Origin: Streptomyces iakyrus
Lineage (GTDB): Bacteria > Actinomycetota > Actinomycetes > Streptomycetales > Streptomycetaceae
DNA length: 64,000 bases
Assembly: GCF_000717055.1 (NCBI RefSeq)
Contig: NZ_JNXI01000004.1
Span: forward strand, 496,001-560,000
Reading direction: 5' to 3'
Part shown: positions 32,924-41,299 of the stretch, piece after piece
Layout of the letters: each line of letters opens with the position of its first letter
How positions within the stretch are numbered: position 1 is the first letter of the stretch
Notes under the pieces: model-generated
Database searches by the model: none
Told to the model about the DNA's origin: nothing
Seen by the model: only the letters and a program-made list of their open reading frames with translations
Made by a program: the position numbers and the translations under genes

Positions 32924-33922
32924 GTGAGCGTCTCGCTGTCCGTGTGGCTGCTGACCGTGGCGGCCCTGTGCGTGCTCGTCGCCGTCGACTTCTTCGTCGG
33001 CCGCAAGCCGCACGACGTGTCCATCAAGGAAGCCGGGACATGGACGGTGGTGTGGGTCGTCCTGGCGGTCCTCTTCGGGGTCGGGCTGTGGTACTTCGGT
33101 GGGGGCGGGCCCACGGGCGAGTTCTTCGCCGGGTACATCACCGAGAAGTCGCTCAGCGTCGACAACCTCTTCGTCTTCGTCCTGATCATGGGCAAGTTCG
33201 CGGTGCCCACGCAGTACCAGCAGCGGGTGCTGATGATCGGCGTCCTGATGGCCCTGGTGCTGCGGGCGGTGTTCATCGCGGCGGGCGCGGCGATCATCTC
33301 CGCCTTCTCCTGGGTCTTCTACCTCTTCGGCGCGTTCCTGATCTGGACCGCCTGGAAGCTGGTCCAGGACGCCCGCACGCAGGACCACGAGGAGGAGTAC
33401 CAGGAGAACAAGCTGCTGAAGATGGCGGAGCAGCGCTTCGGCGTGGCAGACCGCTACCACGGCACGAAGCTGTTCATCACCGAGAACGGCAAGCGCGTCA
33501 TGACGCCGATGCTGGTCGTGATGCTCGCGATCGGCTCCACCGACGTGCTCTTCGCCCTCGACTCCATCCCCGCCATCTACGGCCTGACGCAGGACCCGTA
33601 CATCGTGTTCACCGCGAACGCCTTCGCCCTCATGGGCCTGCGCCAGCTGTACTTCCTCATCGGCGGCCTGCTGAAGAAGCTGGTCCACCTCTCCTACGGC
33701 CTGTCGATCATCCTGGGCTTCATCGGCGTGAAGCTGGTGCTGCACGCCCTGCACGAGTCGGGTGTCCACGTCCCCGAGATCGGCATCCCGTTCTCGCTGA
33801 GCTTCATCGTGCTGGTCCTGGCGGTGACGACGTTCACGAGCCTGCGCGCCTCGCGCAAGCAGGCGGCCGAGGAGGCCAAGGAAGCCCAGGACGCGGACCG
33901 GCCGGCCGCCGAGGCCGGCTAG
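32924..33922 (+). CDS. TerC-family integral membrane protein
   Basis: 332 residues with about nine membrane helices. Family hallmark ITEKSLSVDNLFVFVLIMGKFAVP (helix with EKSLSVDNLF) and AIGSTDVLFALDSIPAIYGLTQDPYIVFTANAFALMGLRQLYFL, acidic residues that bind metal. TerC proteins are linked to tellurite resistance, Mn export and stress. The terminal 20 residues are charged. AGGAG lies 8 nt before GTG 32924; the in-frame ATG 32861 has no ribosome site. Convergent with the CoA-transferase gene, 21 bp apart. Confidence 0.93.
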   Translation: MSVSLSVWLLTVAALCVLVAVDFFVGRKPHDVSIKEAGTWTVVWVVLAVLFGVGLWYFGGGGPTGEFFAGYITEKSLSVDNLFVFVLIMGKFAVPTQYQQRVLMIGVLMALVLRAVFIAAGAAIISAFSWVFYLFGAFLIWTAWKLVQDARTQDHEEEYQENKLLKMAEQRFGVADRYHGTKLFITENGKRVMTPMLVVMLAIGSTDVLFALDSIPAIYGLTQDPYIVFTANAFALMGLRQLYFLIGGLLKKLVHLSYGLSIILGFIGVKLVLHALHESGVHVPEIGIPFSLSFIVLVLAVTTFTSLRASRKQAAEEAKEAQDADRPAAEAG

Positions 33923-33943
33923 ACGACCGGGGAGGGCCTGCTC

Positions 33944-35134
33944 TCAGACGACGCCGTCCGCGCGGAGGGCCGCCACCTCCTCGGCGGTGCGGCCCAGTTC
34001 GGCCAGGATCGCATCGGTGTGCTCACCCACCGCAGGCACGGGGTCCATGCGCGCGGGCAGGCCCGCGAGGTCGGCGGGCGGGAGCAGCGCCTCCACGGTG
34101 GCGCCCGGCACCCCGACCTCGCTCCAGCGGCCACGGGCGGCCAGTACGGGGTGGTCCAGGAAGGCAGCGACGTCGTTGACCCCCGCGCAGGCGATGCCGA
34201 TGCGCTCCAGGTCCTTCAGGATCTCGTCCGAGCCGGAGCGGGCGAACCGCTCGGCGACGACGGTGTTCAGCTCCTCGCGGTGGGCGACACGGTCGGAGCC
34301 GGTGGCGAACCGCGGATCGTCCACCAGCTCCGGACGGCCGAGGAACTCGGCGCACAGGGCCACCCATTCCCGCTCGTTCTGGATGGAGAACAGCACCTCC
34401 CGGCCGTCGGCGGCGGTGTACGTCCCGTACGGCGCGATGGTGGCGTGCTGGGTGCCGAGCCGCGGGGGCTGGGTGCCGCCGTGCCGGGTGTAGTACGCGG
34501 GCTGGCCCATCCACTCCGCCAGCGCCTCGAACAGGGACACCTCCACGGGGTGCGCCTCGCCGGTCGTGGCACGGGTGTACAGCGCGGTGAGGACGCCGCT
34601 GTAGGCGTACATGCCGGCGGCGATGTCGGCGACGGAGATCCCGGTCCGGGCGGTCCCCTCGGGGGTGCCGGTCAGCGACACCAGCCCGGTCTGGCACTGC
34701 ACGAGCAGGTCGTAGGCCTTGCGGTCGGACCACGGGCCGGTCGTGCCGTAGCCGGAGATCGTGCACGGGATCAGGTTCGGGCGCCGGCCGGTGACGGTGG
34801 CGGCGTCCAGCCCGAGGCGGGCGGCGGCGCCCGGGGCGAGGTTCTGCACGAAGACGTCGGCGCCGTCGAGGAGGTCGTGCAGGATCTCGTGGCCGCGGGG
34901 GTCCTTCAGGTCGAGGGTGAGGGACTCCTTGGAGCGGTTGAGCCAGACGAAATAGCTGGAGTGGCCGTGCACCGTCGTGTCGTACCGGCGGGCGAAGTCG
35001 CCGCCGCCCGGCCGTTCCACCTTGATCACCCGGGCGCCGAGGTCGGCGAGCTGCCGGGTGGCGTAGGGCGCCGCCACGGCCTGCTCCAGACTGACCACCG
35101 TGACCCCGGCCAGGGGATACCGCTGCACGCTCAT
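33944..35134 (-). CDS. CaiB/BaiF-family acyl-CoA transferase
   Basis: 396 residues, class III CoA transferase. Opening LAGVTVVSLEQAVAAPYATRQLADLGARVIKVERPGGGDFAR and the NRSKESLTLDLKDPRGHEIL, ISGYGTTGPWSDRKAYDLLVQCQTGL segments are the family signature; an Asp corresponds to the transfer residue. Moves CoA between a donor and a dicarboxylic or aromatic acid. An HTH-regulator remnant lies 110 bp downstream of its 5' end. No partner gene close by. Confidence 0.92.
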   Translation of the reverse strand: MSVQRYPLAGVTVVSLEQAVAAPYATRQLADLGARVIKVERPGGGDFARRYDTTVHGHSSYFVWLNRSKESLTLDLKDPRGHEILHDLLDGADVFVQNLAPGAAARLGLDAATVTGRRPNLIPCTISGYGTTGPWSDRKAYDLLVQCQTGLVSLTGTPEGTARTGISVADIAAGMYAYSGVLTALYTRATTGEAHPVEVSLFEALAEWMGQPAYYTRHGGTQPPRLGTQHATIAPYGTYTAADGREVLFSIQNEREWVALCAEFLGRPELVDDPRFATGSDRVAHREELNTVVAERFARSGSDEILKDLERIGIACAGVNDVAAFLDHPVLAARGRWSEVGVPGATVEALLPPADLAGLPARMDPVPAVGEHTDAILAELGRTAEEVAALRADGVV

Positions 35135-35243
35135 GCCTCAAGCTCCCGGATCTTGTACGGAGGGCGCTCGGACAGTCTGCCGCAGGGAACGGGCTGCCGG
35201 GCGGGCCGGCGGCGCGATCCGGATCACGTCGGCTGACCCACGT

Positions 35244-35660
35244 TCACGGCCGGGCCAGCCGGCGCATCGCCAGGGCCAGTCGCAGGCGGAGCCGGCCCTG
35301 CGGGGTGCGCAGCGGCCAGCCGAGCAGGTGCTCGGCGTGGGTCAGCCGGTCCTGGAGTGTGGAGTGGTGGACGTTGATCCCGGCGGCGGCCGCCCGCAGG
35401 CTCCCCGACGACGCGACCGCGTGCAGGGTGGCCGGCAACCAGGGGGCGTTCGCGGCGGCGGCCTCCAGGGCACGGACGTCGGGCGGCGGCTCGGGCAGCC
35501 ATGGTCGGCCCGGTGTCCCCGGCAGCGGGCGCCGCCGTGCGGCGGAACCTGCCCGCCGTTCGGCGGGTGGCGCCGCCGGGCCGGGCGGAGTACACCGCGG
35601 TGAGCACGGCGCCGCAGGGCGCACGCCCCCGCCGGCTCGGCGGTCAGCGTAGCGGCCTGA
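35244..35660 (-). pseudogene. Remnant of HTH (PucR/CdaR-type) regulator
   Basis: Only the C-terminal HTH reads well: ALEAAAANAPWLPATLHAVASSGSLRAAAAGINVHHSTLQDRLTHAEHLLGWPLRTPQGR, the PucR-C HTH pattern with a conserved HHSTLQDR. Upstream, pieces of the same gene occur in other frames (AVLTAVYSARPGG in frame 3), and about 300 residues of N-terminus are absent, since the SpoIIE gene promoter begins at 35.75 kb. Interpreted as a 5'-truncated, frameshifted gene, perhaps once regulating the CoA transferase next to it. Confidence 0.7.
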
Positions 35661-35824
35661 CGCCCTCGCACGGCGGGAACCGCCGCCTGCCGCCGCCCGC
35701 AGGGGGCGTCGCCTCGTAGGGCCCGCGGCCCCCGGCAGCTATACCCTTTCCTCTTACTTAGGCTGATTGATACGGGTTGGTTTCACCCGGCAGGGATGAG
35801 TATGCGGTGACGAGGGACCAGCAG

Positions 35825-38281
35825 ATGCCGGGACCGTCCGGCGCGCGCAGCCCGGTGCAGGCCGACGGGCTGCCGTTCCGCCCGCGCGTCCTCGCCACCG
35901 CCCGTCACGTGTCCGGGGCCGCGGCCCTGGCAGCCGGCCTGCTGGGACTGGTGAGCCTGGTCGGCTGGGTCTCCGGGGCCGATGTGCTGAAGGAGGTGCT
36001 GCCCGGCGACTCGGTGGCCATGAAGGGCAACACCGCCGTGGCCCTCGTCACGCTCGGCCTCTCCTTGTACGTGATCTCCCGCGGCCGAATCCGCCCCGTT
36101 GCGCTCGCCGTGTCCTGCGCGGCGGCGGTCCTGGTCGCCGTGCTCGGCGCGCTCACCCTCGCGGAGGATGCGACCGGGGCAGGCCTGGGGATAGACGAGT
36201 TGCTCTTCACGGACGACACCGTCCACCAGAGAACGGGGGCCCCGGGGCGGATGGCGCCGAACACGGCTGCGGCGCTGGTGGCCGCGGGGGCGGGTGCCCT
36301 GTGCGCCGGTGTGTCCCGGATTCCCGCCTGGGTGAGTCAGGTCCTGGGCCTGGCCGTCGGCGCTCTCGGCATGCTGAGGCTCTACGGGGCCGCCTACGGG
36401 GTGCCCGAACTGGAGAAGTTCGGCCCCTACACGGGCATGGCCCTGCACACCGCGGTGGCTCTGGTGCTGGTGGGCACGGCGCTCTTCCTGGCCCGTCCGG
36501 GCGAGGGTCCCGCGGCGCTGCTGCTGAACGCGGGGACGACCGGCGCGTTGGGACGATGGCTGTTCGTCACCGTCGTGATCGTGCCGCCGCTGCTGGGCTG
36601 GGCCGCGCTGGCCGCCGAGGACGCCGGGCTGTTCGGGGAGCGCCTGGGGACCGGGCTGCTCGTCTTCGGTCACGTGGCCGTGTTCACCGCAGTGATCTTC
36701 ACGGCCCTGGCCGTGGGCCGCCGTGTCGAGGTGGCTCAGGTCCGCCTCGAGTGGCAGGTGCGCCAGAACGAACTGCTGCAGGCCTTCATGGAGCACACGC
36801 CCGCGCTGGTGTTCATCAAGGACCTGGAGGGCCGCTTCCTGGCGGTCAACACGAGGTTCGAGCAGACCTTGCATCTCTCCCGGGAGCAGATCCTGGGCCG
36901 CAGGGACCAGGACGTCCTGCCCCCCGACCTCGCGCGTCAGGGGCAGGCCTCCGACCTCGCCGTGCTGGCGGAGGGCAGGCCCGTACAGCGGCAGAAGACG
37001 TTCGCCCTGCCGGGAGGCCGACGGGAGTTCCTGTCCACCCGGTTCCTGCTCAACGACGCCTCCGGCGCGCCCTACGCCCTGTGCGGCGTGTACATCGACA
37101 TCACCGACCGCGTAGCGGCCGAACGCGAGGTCCAGCAGTCGCACCGGCGGTTCCTGGCGCTGCTGGAGTCCGCTCCCGACGCCACCCTGATCACGGACGG
37201 CGACGGCACGGTCGTCATGGCCAACATGCAGGTGAAACGCCTCTTCGGACGCGCGCCGGGCGATCTCGTCGGCACCGACGTCGTCGGCCTGGTGCCGACC
37301 GCCCGGCGCCGGCGGCACCAGGCGCTCCTCGGTGCCTACCTCCGCCTGCGTGATCCGAAGCCGGTCGTCCTCGACCGGGACCTGTACGGGCTGCGCGGCG
37401 ACGGCACCGAGTTCCCCGTCGAGGTGAGCGTCAGCAGCCTGCAGGCCGAGCAGGAGACCCTCGTGGTCCTGACCGTCCGGGACATCACCGAGCGCAGACA
37501 GCTGGAGAACGAACGAGCCGAGCGCTACGAGCAACAGCGGCGGATCGCCTACACCCTGCAGCACAGCCTCATGGGGGAGCCGCCCCGCCTGGCGTACCTG
37601 CCATGTGCCTACCGCTACCTGGCGTCCGTCCAGGACCCCGGAGTCGGCGGCGACTGGTTCGATGTCATCCCGCTCGACGGGCACCGTACCGGCGTCCTCA
37701 TCGGCGATGTGATGGGCCGGGGCCTGGAGGCCGCGGCCGTCATGGGGCGGCTGCGCGCCGCTTCCCACGCCCTGGCCCGCACGGGTGCCACACCCAGCGG
37801 GCTGATGAGTGCCCTCGACACGTTCGTCGGCGACCTGGCGGACCAACTGGTCACCTGTGTCTACCTGGTCCTGGATCAGGGCAGAAACGAGGTCACCCTG
37901 TGCTCGGCGGGGCACCTGCCCGTCATCGCCCTGCCGCCCGACGGGCCCGCCTGCCGGCTGGGGGCACCGGTCGGCGTGCCGCTGGGCGTCAACGACGCGG
38001 GACACGCGGTGCCGTTCGAGGAAGTGACCATGCCGCTGCCGCCGGGCAGTGCGCTCGTGCTCTACACCGACGGGCTGGTCGAAAGGCCCGGCACCGACAT
38101 CGAGGCCCAGGTCGACGTCCTCACCCACACGGTCGACGACGCGTTGAAGGGCGCCCCCGTCGACGACCCCGGCATCCTCGACCAGGCGGCGGACCACCTG
38201 ATCAGGACCCTGATCGTGGACGCGGACGCCTCTGACGACGATGTGACGCTGCTTCTGCTCGGTGTGCCCGGGCCTTCATGA
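35825..38281 (+). CDS. Membrane-anchored PAS-PAS-SpoIIE (PP2C-type) phosphatase
   Basis: 818 residues. Residues 1-300: about seven hydrophobic segments. Then PAS 1 (TPALVFIKDLEGRFLAVNTRFEQ) and PAS 2 (SAPDATLITDGDGTVVMANMQVKRLFG), then the SpoIIE/PP2C domain with GGDWFDVIPLDGHRTGVLIGDVMGRGLEAAA, LCSAGHLPVIAL and VLYTDGLVERPG, and the end DDDVTLLLLGVP. It is likely to dephosphorylate an anti-sigma-factor antagonist after sensing membrane or light/redox signals. ATG 35825 (GAGGG upstream) is chosen over GTG 35807. Confidence 0.9.
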   Translation: MPGPSGARSPVQADGLPFRPRVLATARHVSGAAALAAGLLGLVSLVGWVSGADVLKEVLPGDSVAMKGNTAVALVTLGLSLYVISRGRIRPVALAVSCAAAVLVAVLGALTLAEDATGAGLGIDELLFTDDTVHQRTGAPGRMAPNTAAALVAAGAGALCAGVSRIPAWVSQVLGLAVGALGMLRLYGAAYGVPELEKFGPYTGMALHTAVALVLVGTALFLARPGEGPAALLLNAGTTGALGRWLFVTVVIVPPLLGWAALAAEDAGLFGERLGTGLLVFGHVAVFTAVIFTALAVGRRVEVAQVRLEWQVRQNELLQAFMEHTPALVFIKDLEGRFLAVNTRFEQTLHLSREQILGRRDQDVLPPDLARQGQASDLAVLAEGRPVQRQKTFALPGGRREFLSTRFLLNDASGAPYALCGVYIDITDRVAAEREVQQSHRRFLALLESAPDATLITDGDGTVVMANMQVKRLFGRAPGDLVGTDVVGLVPTARRRRHQALLGAYLRLRDPKPVVLDRDLYGLRGDGTEFPVEVSVSSLQAEQETLVVLTVRDITERRQLENERAERYEQQRRIAYTLQHSLMGEPPRLAYLPCAYRYLASVQDPGVGGDWFDVIPLDGHRTGVLIGDVMGRGLEAAAVMGRLRAASHALARTGATPSGLMSALDTFVGDLADQLVTCVYLVLDQGRNEVTLCSAGHLPVIALPPDGPACRLGAPVGVPLGVNDAGHAVPFEEVTMPLPPGSALVLYTDGLVERPGTDIEAQVDVLTHTVDDALKGAPVDDPGILDQAADHLIRTLIVDADASDDDVTLLLLGVPGPS

Positions 38282-38411
38282 AAGGCCGGCCTCTGTCACA
38301 GTCCGGGCACGCCTCGCGCCTGCTTCTGGCCACGCAACCGGAGTGGCCGAAAGATGTGTCTCCGGGTGCGTGACCGGCCGCTGGGGAGCGGCCGCCTTGG
38401 GGGGACGGGAA

Positions 38412-40064
38412 ATGAACGCATGGGCGGTGCCCGGATACACCGAGTCGCTGGAGCTCGGGTCGGGGGCGAGCGGGCGGGTGGTCCTCGCCGTGCACGAGGA
38501 GACCGGCGTGCCGGTGGCCGTGAAGTACCTCAGCGAGTCGCTGCGCACCCGGCCGGGCTTCGTGCACGACTTCCGGGCGGAGGCGCGGCTGCTCGGCGGG
38601 CTGGGGAGCCCCCATGTCGCCGGGTTGTACGAGTACGTCGAGAGCCCGGACGGCGCCGCCATCGTGATGGAGCTGGTCGACGGCGTCCCGCTGCGCACGC
38701 TGCTCAGGAGGGAAGGCCCGCTCGCTCCCGAGGCCGCGCTCGTCGTCCTCAAGGGATCGCTGCTCGGCCTGGCCGACGCACACCGCGTCGGCGTCGTGCA
38801 CCGCGACTACAAGCCGGAGAACGTGCTGGTCGCGCCGGACGGATCCTCCAAGCTGGTCGACTTCGGCATCGCGGTGGACGCGGGCACCAGCGCGGGCGTG
38901 GCGGGCACCCCGTCCTACATGGCCCCCGAGCAGTGGACCGGCGCACCCGCCTCCCCGGCCGCCGACGTGTACGCGGCCACGGCCACCTTCTTCGAGTGCC
39001 TGACGGGCCACAAGCCGTACGCGGGTGACAACCTCGCGGAGCTCGCGCTGCGGCACATCGACGCGCCCGTCCCCGCCGAAGAGGCCCCGGAGGCGGTGCG
39101 GGAACTGGTGCGGCGCGGTCTGGCCAAGGACCCGGCGGAGCGGCCCGTCCAGGCCGAGGCGTTCGTCACCGAACTGGAGGCGGTCGCCGGCACCGCCTAC
39201 GGCCCCGACTGGGAGGAACGCGGCCGGGGCAGGCTCGCCGCGCTGGTGGCCCTGCTGCCGCTGCTCCTGCCCTCGGCCCGCACCGCCCCCCGCAGCACCA
39301 CGGACACCGCCCGGACGGTGCTGAGCCGGACGCCGGACCCCGGCCGGGCGCACCCATGGCTACCCGGCCGCTCCGGGCTGATCGTGTCCGCCGCCGCCGT
39401 ACTCCTCGGAGCCCTCCTGACGTACGGACTGCCGTACGACCCGGGGACCGCGGCGCAGCGGGCGGCGCAGGCTCTGGCGACCACCGGCGCCGGGTCAGGT
39501 GCGGGCCCGGCGGCCTCCGCCTCCCCGGCCACCTCCTCCCCGTCCCCGTCCACCACCCCCCGCGCGTCGGACGGCCCGTCGCCGTCCCCCACCCCGTCGG
39601 CATCGGACCCCGCGGCCACCGGATCCGGTGCGCCCCCGGCCCCGGCCACCCCGCCCGGCGGCGAGGAGACGTCGGCGCCCGGCGTGACGGCCACCGCGGC
39701 GACACCGACGGTCACCACTGCGGCCCCGCCCACCGGTCCCGCCGTCAAGGACGTCACCGTGTCGGCCTTCCGGCAGACGGGCCCCACGACCGCCACGGCG
39801 ACCCTCGGCGTCACCACGGACGGCACCGGTCCGGTCTCCATCACCGTCTCCTGGTTCACGGGGAACACGGCGGGGCAGCCGGGCACCCCGGACGGCGCGC
39901 TCCAGACCTTCGAGCGCAGCGGCGCCACCCAGTACACGCTCACCGTCGACCACACCTTCCAGACCCTCGGCTGCTACTGGACGGTGCAGGCCACCACGAC
40001 CCCGGCCGCCGACGGCGGAGGCGCCTCGCAGGAGCTCCTGACCAGGCGGTGCGACCTCCGATGA
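38412..40064 (+). CDS. Ser/Thr protein kinase with extracytoplasmic Ig-like tail
   Basis: 550 residues. Kinase: glycine loop LGSGASG (15-21), VAVK K38, HRDYKPENV (D132), DFG (150-152), MAPEQW. After a Pro/Ala linker a membrane helix at 321-340, then about 90 residues of Ser/Thr/Pro-rich linker and an Ig/PKD-like domain (KDVTVSAFRQTGPTTATATLGVT ... TFQTLGCYWTVQATTT). It overlaps the following gene by 4 bp (ATGA). The start at 38412 has GGGGGACGGG upstream. Hanks-type PASTA-like architecture with a different sensor. Confidence 0.88.
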   Translation: MNAWAVPGYTESLELGSGASGRVVLAVHEETGVPVAVKYLSESLRTRPGFVHDFRAEARLLGGLGSPHVAGLYEYVESPDGAAIVMELVDGVPLRTLLRREGPLAPEAALVVLKGSLLGLADAHRVGVVHRDYKPENVLVAPDGSSKLVDFGIAVDAGTSAGVAGTPSYMAPEQWTGAPASPAADVYAATATFFECLTGHKPYAGDNLAELALRHIDAPVPAEEAPEAVRELVRRGLAKDPAERPVQAEAFVTELEAVAGTAYGPDWEERGRGRLAALVALLPLLLPSARTAPRSTTDTARTVLSRTPDPGRAHPWLPGRSGLIVSAAAVLLGALLTYGLPYDPGTAAQRAAQALATTGAGSGAGPAASASPATSSPSPSTTPRASDGPSPSPTPSASDPAATGSGAPPAPATPPGGEETSAPGVTATAATPTVTTAAPPTGPAVKDVTVSAFRQTGPTTATATLGVTTDGTGPVSITVSWFTGNTAGQPGTPDGALQTFERSGATQYTLTVDHTFQTLGCYWTVQATTTPAADGGGASQELLTRRCDLR

Positions 40065-40909
40065 CCGCACACGACGACGACCGCGCACCCGCGAGAACGG
40101 CCGACGAGCGGACCGAGGTGCTGAACGCCTCGGATGAGCGGACTCGGGTCCTCGACTCCGCGGGCGAGCGGACTCGGGTACTCGACCCCGCCGGTGAGCG
40201 GACCCGGGTACTCGACTCCGCCGACGGCCCCGGCGACGCCCGAGCCGATGGTCCCGCCGACACCCCCTCCCCGAGTGGCCGGCCCGCCCCCGACGACGCC
40301 GAATACAGCGCCACCGTGCTCGCCAGCCACTGGATCCAGCGGCCCGCCCCGGACGAGACCCCCGTCGGGCAGCCGGCCCCGGAGCAGGGGCCGTGGCCGG
40401 TGCCCCCCGACCGGGTCGAGGGAAGCGTGCTGCGCTTCGGCCCGGGCGTGACCGCCGCCGCACGGCAGCGCACCCACGTGACGCTCCCTGCGCTACCGCC
40501 GCCTCCCGCGCCCCGGGTCCGTCGGCTGCGCAGGCACGCCCTGCCCGCGCTGGTCCTGGTCTGCGTCCTCGCGTTCCTCGCCTGGCAGCGCCTCGGCCCG
40601 CCGCTGAGGGTGAACACGGTGACGGTCACGGCCCGGCCGACGGCCCTGGGCTGTGGCGGCACCGCGGACCTCGTCGGCCTCGTCACCACGAACGGCCGCC
40701 CGGGCACGCTGTCCTACCGCTGGATCCGGAGCGACGGCACCGCCTCGGGCGTGCTGAAGGAAGAGCTGGTCCGGGGCCAGCGGCAGGCCCGCCTCCACCT
40801 GCGCTGGACCTTCGAGGGCCCGGGACACCGCACGGCACGGGCCGAGCTGCGCATCCTCTCCGGGACGCCGCGCACGGCCACCACCGGCTTCGCATACGAC
40901 TGCACCTGA
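40061..40909 (+). CDS. Single-pass membrane protein partner of kinase, Ig-like tail
   Basis: 282 residues. The N-terminal cytoplasmic part holds four copies of a ten-residue repeat beginning ERTRVLD, rich in Thr and Glu, which are candidate phosphorylation targets. A membrane helix around 160-178 (LPALVLVCVLAFLAWQRL), then an extracytoplasmic domain VNTVTVTARPTALGCGGTADLVGLVTT ... LSYRWIRSDGT ... FAYDCT. It has the same Ig-like style as the kinase tail. Translational coupling (ATGA) to the kinase suggests a substrate or co-receptor. Not recognised as a named family. Confidence 0.75.
   Translation: MTAHDDDRAPARTADERTEVLNASDERTRVLDSAGERTRVLDPAGERTRVLDSADGPGDARADGPADTPSPSGRPAPDDAEYSATVLASHWIQRPAPDETPVGQPAPEQGPWPVPPDRVEGSVLRFGPGVTAAARQRTHVTLPALPPPPAPRVRRLRRHALPALVLVCVLAFLAWQRLGPPLRVNTVTVTARPTALGCGGTADLVGLVTTNGRPGTLSYRWIRSDGTASGVLKEELVRGQRQARLHLRWTFEGPGHRTARAELRILSGTPRTATTGFAYDCT
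40106..40225 (+). repeat. Four tandem 30-bp repeats in kinase-partner gene
   Basis: Units 40106-40135, 40136-40165, 40166-40195 and 40196-40225 begin GAGCGGAC and encode ERTxVLxxxx with the 2nd-4th units nearly identical (ERTRVLDSAG, ERTRVLDPAG, ERTRVLDSAD). A recent in-frame expansion is likely. Confidence 0.85.
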
Positions 40910-40968
40910 CCGGTCGTGACCGGTGGCGCGGAGGTGCGAGGCGGCTTCCGGATGTTCCGGTGCGTCGA

Positions 40969-41184
40969 TCAGTGGCTCGCGGCACCCGACCGGGCCGCCG
41001 GGCCACTGCGCGAGACGACGCGCGTGCCGCGGCCGTCGGCGACCCGGACCTGCAGCGAGCCGCATCCGCAGCGCGTCCACTCCGTGTGACCCGTCGCGGT
41101 GGTGTGCCGGGACAGCACCCGGAACGGCTCGCCCCGGTCCGGCCAACCGCAGTGCGGGCAGGCGGTGGCGTCGGTGCTGGGCAT
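40969..41184 (-). CDS. Small zinc-ribbon-like protein, unknown function
   Basis: 71 residues, MPSTDATACPHCGWPDRG at the start (CPHC) and WTRCGCGSLQVRV near the middle, giving two cysteine pairs that could bind zinc. Remaining residues are arginine-, serine-rich. No known family. The length and cysteine pattern resemble other short streptomycete zinc-ribbon proteins. Sits between the kinase operon (convergent) and the LysR gene (divergent). Confidence 0.6.
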   Translation of the reverse strand: MPSTDATACPHCGWPDRGEPFRVLSRHTTATGHTEWTRCGCGSLQVRVADGRGTRVVSRSGPAARSGAASH

Positions 41185-41299
41185 GGCTGGCTCCTCGTAC
41201 GTCGTGGCTGGTGGGACGTCGCGACACAGCCAGGGTGCGTCGGGGAGTCCGTACACGTCCAGGTTGACTTTGCAGACGTCACTGTGAAGGCTGGACTTC

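Noticed and set aside
32836..34179. 447-codon plus-strand frame over TerC and the CoA-transferase end
   Set aside because: Arg/Pro-rich shadow of TerC; the true TerC frame has helices and motifs.
35783..38197. 804-codon open frame on the minus strand opposite the SpoIIE gene
   Set aside because: It mirrors the phosphatase frame; its translation is rich in Gln/His/Arg with no domains, typical of antisense of GC-rich coding DNA.
38262..38411. 50-codon N-terminal extension of the kinase
   Set aside because: Starts inside the SpoIIE gene end and lacks a ribosome site; ATG 38412 has GGGGGACGGG upstream and begins just before the kinase domain.
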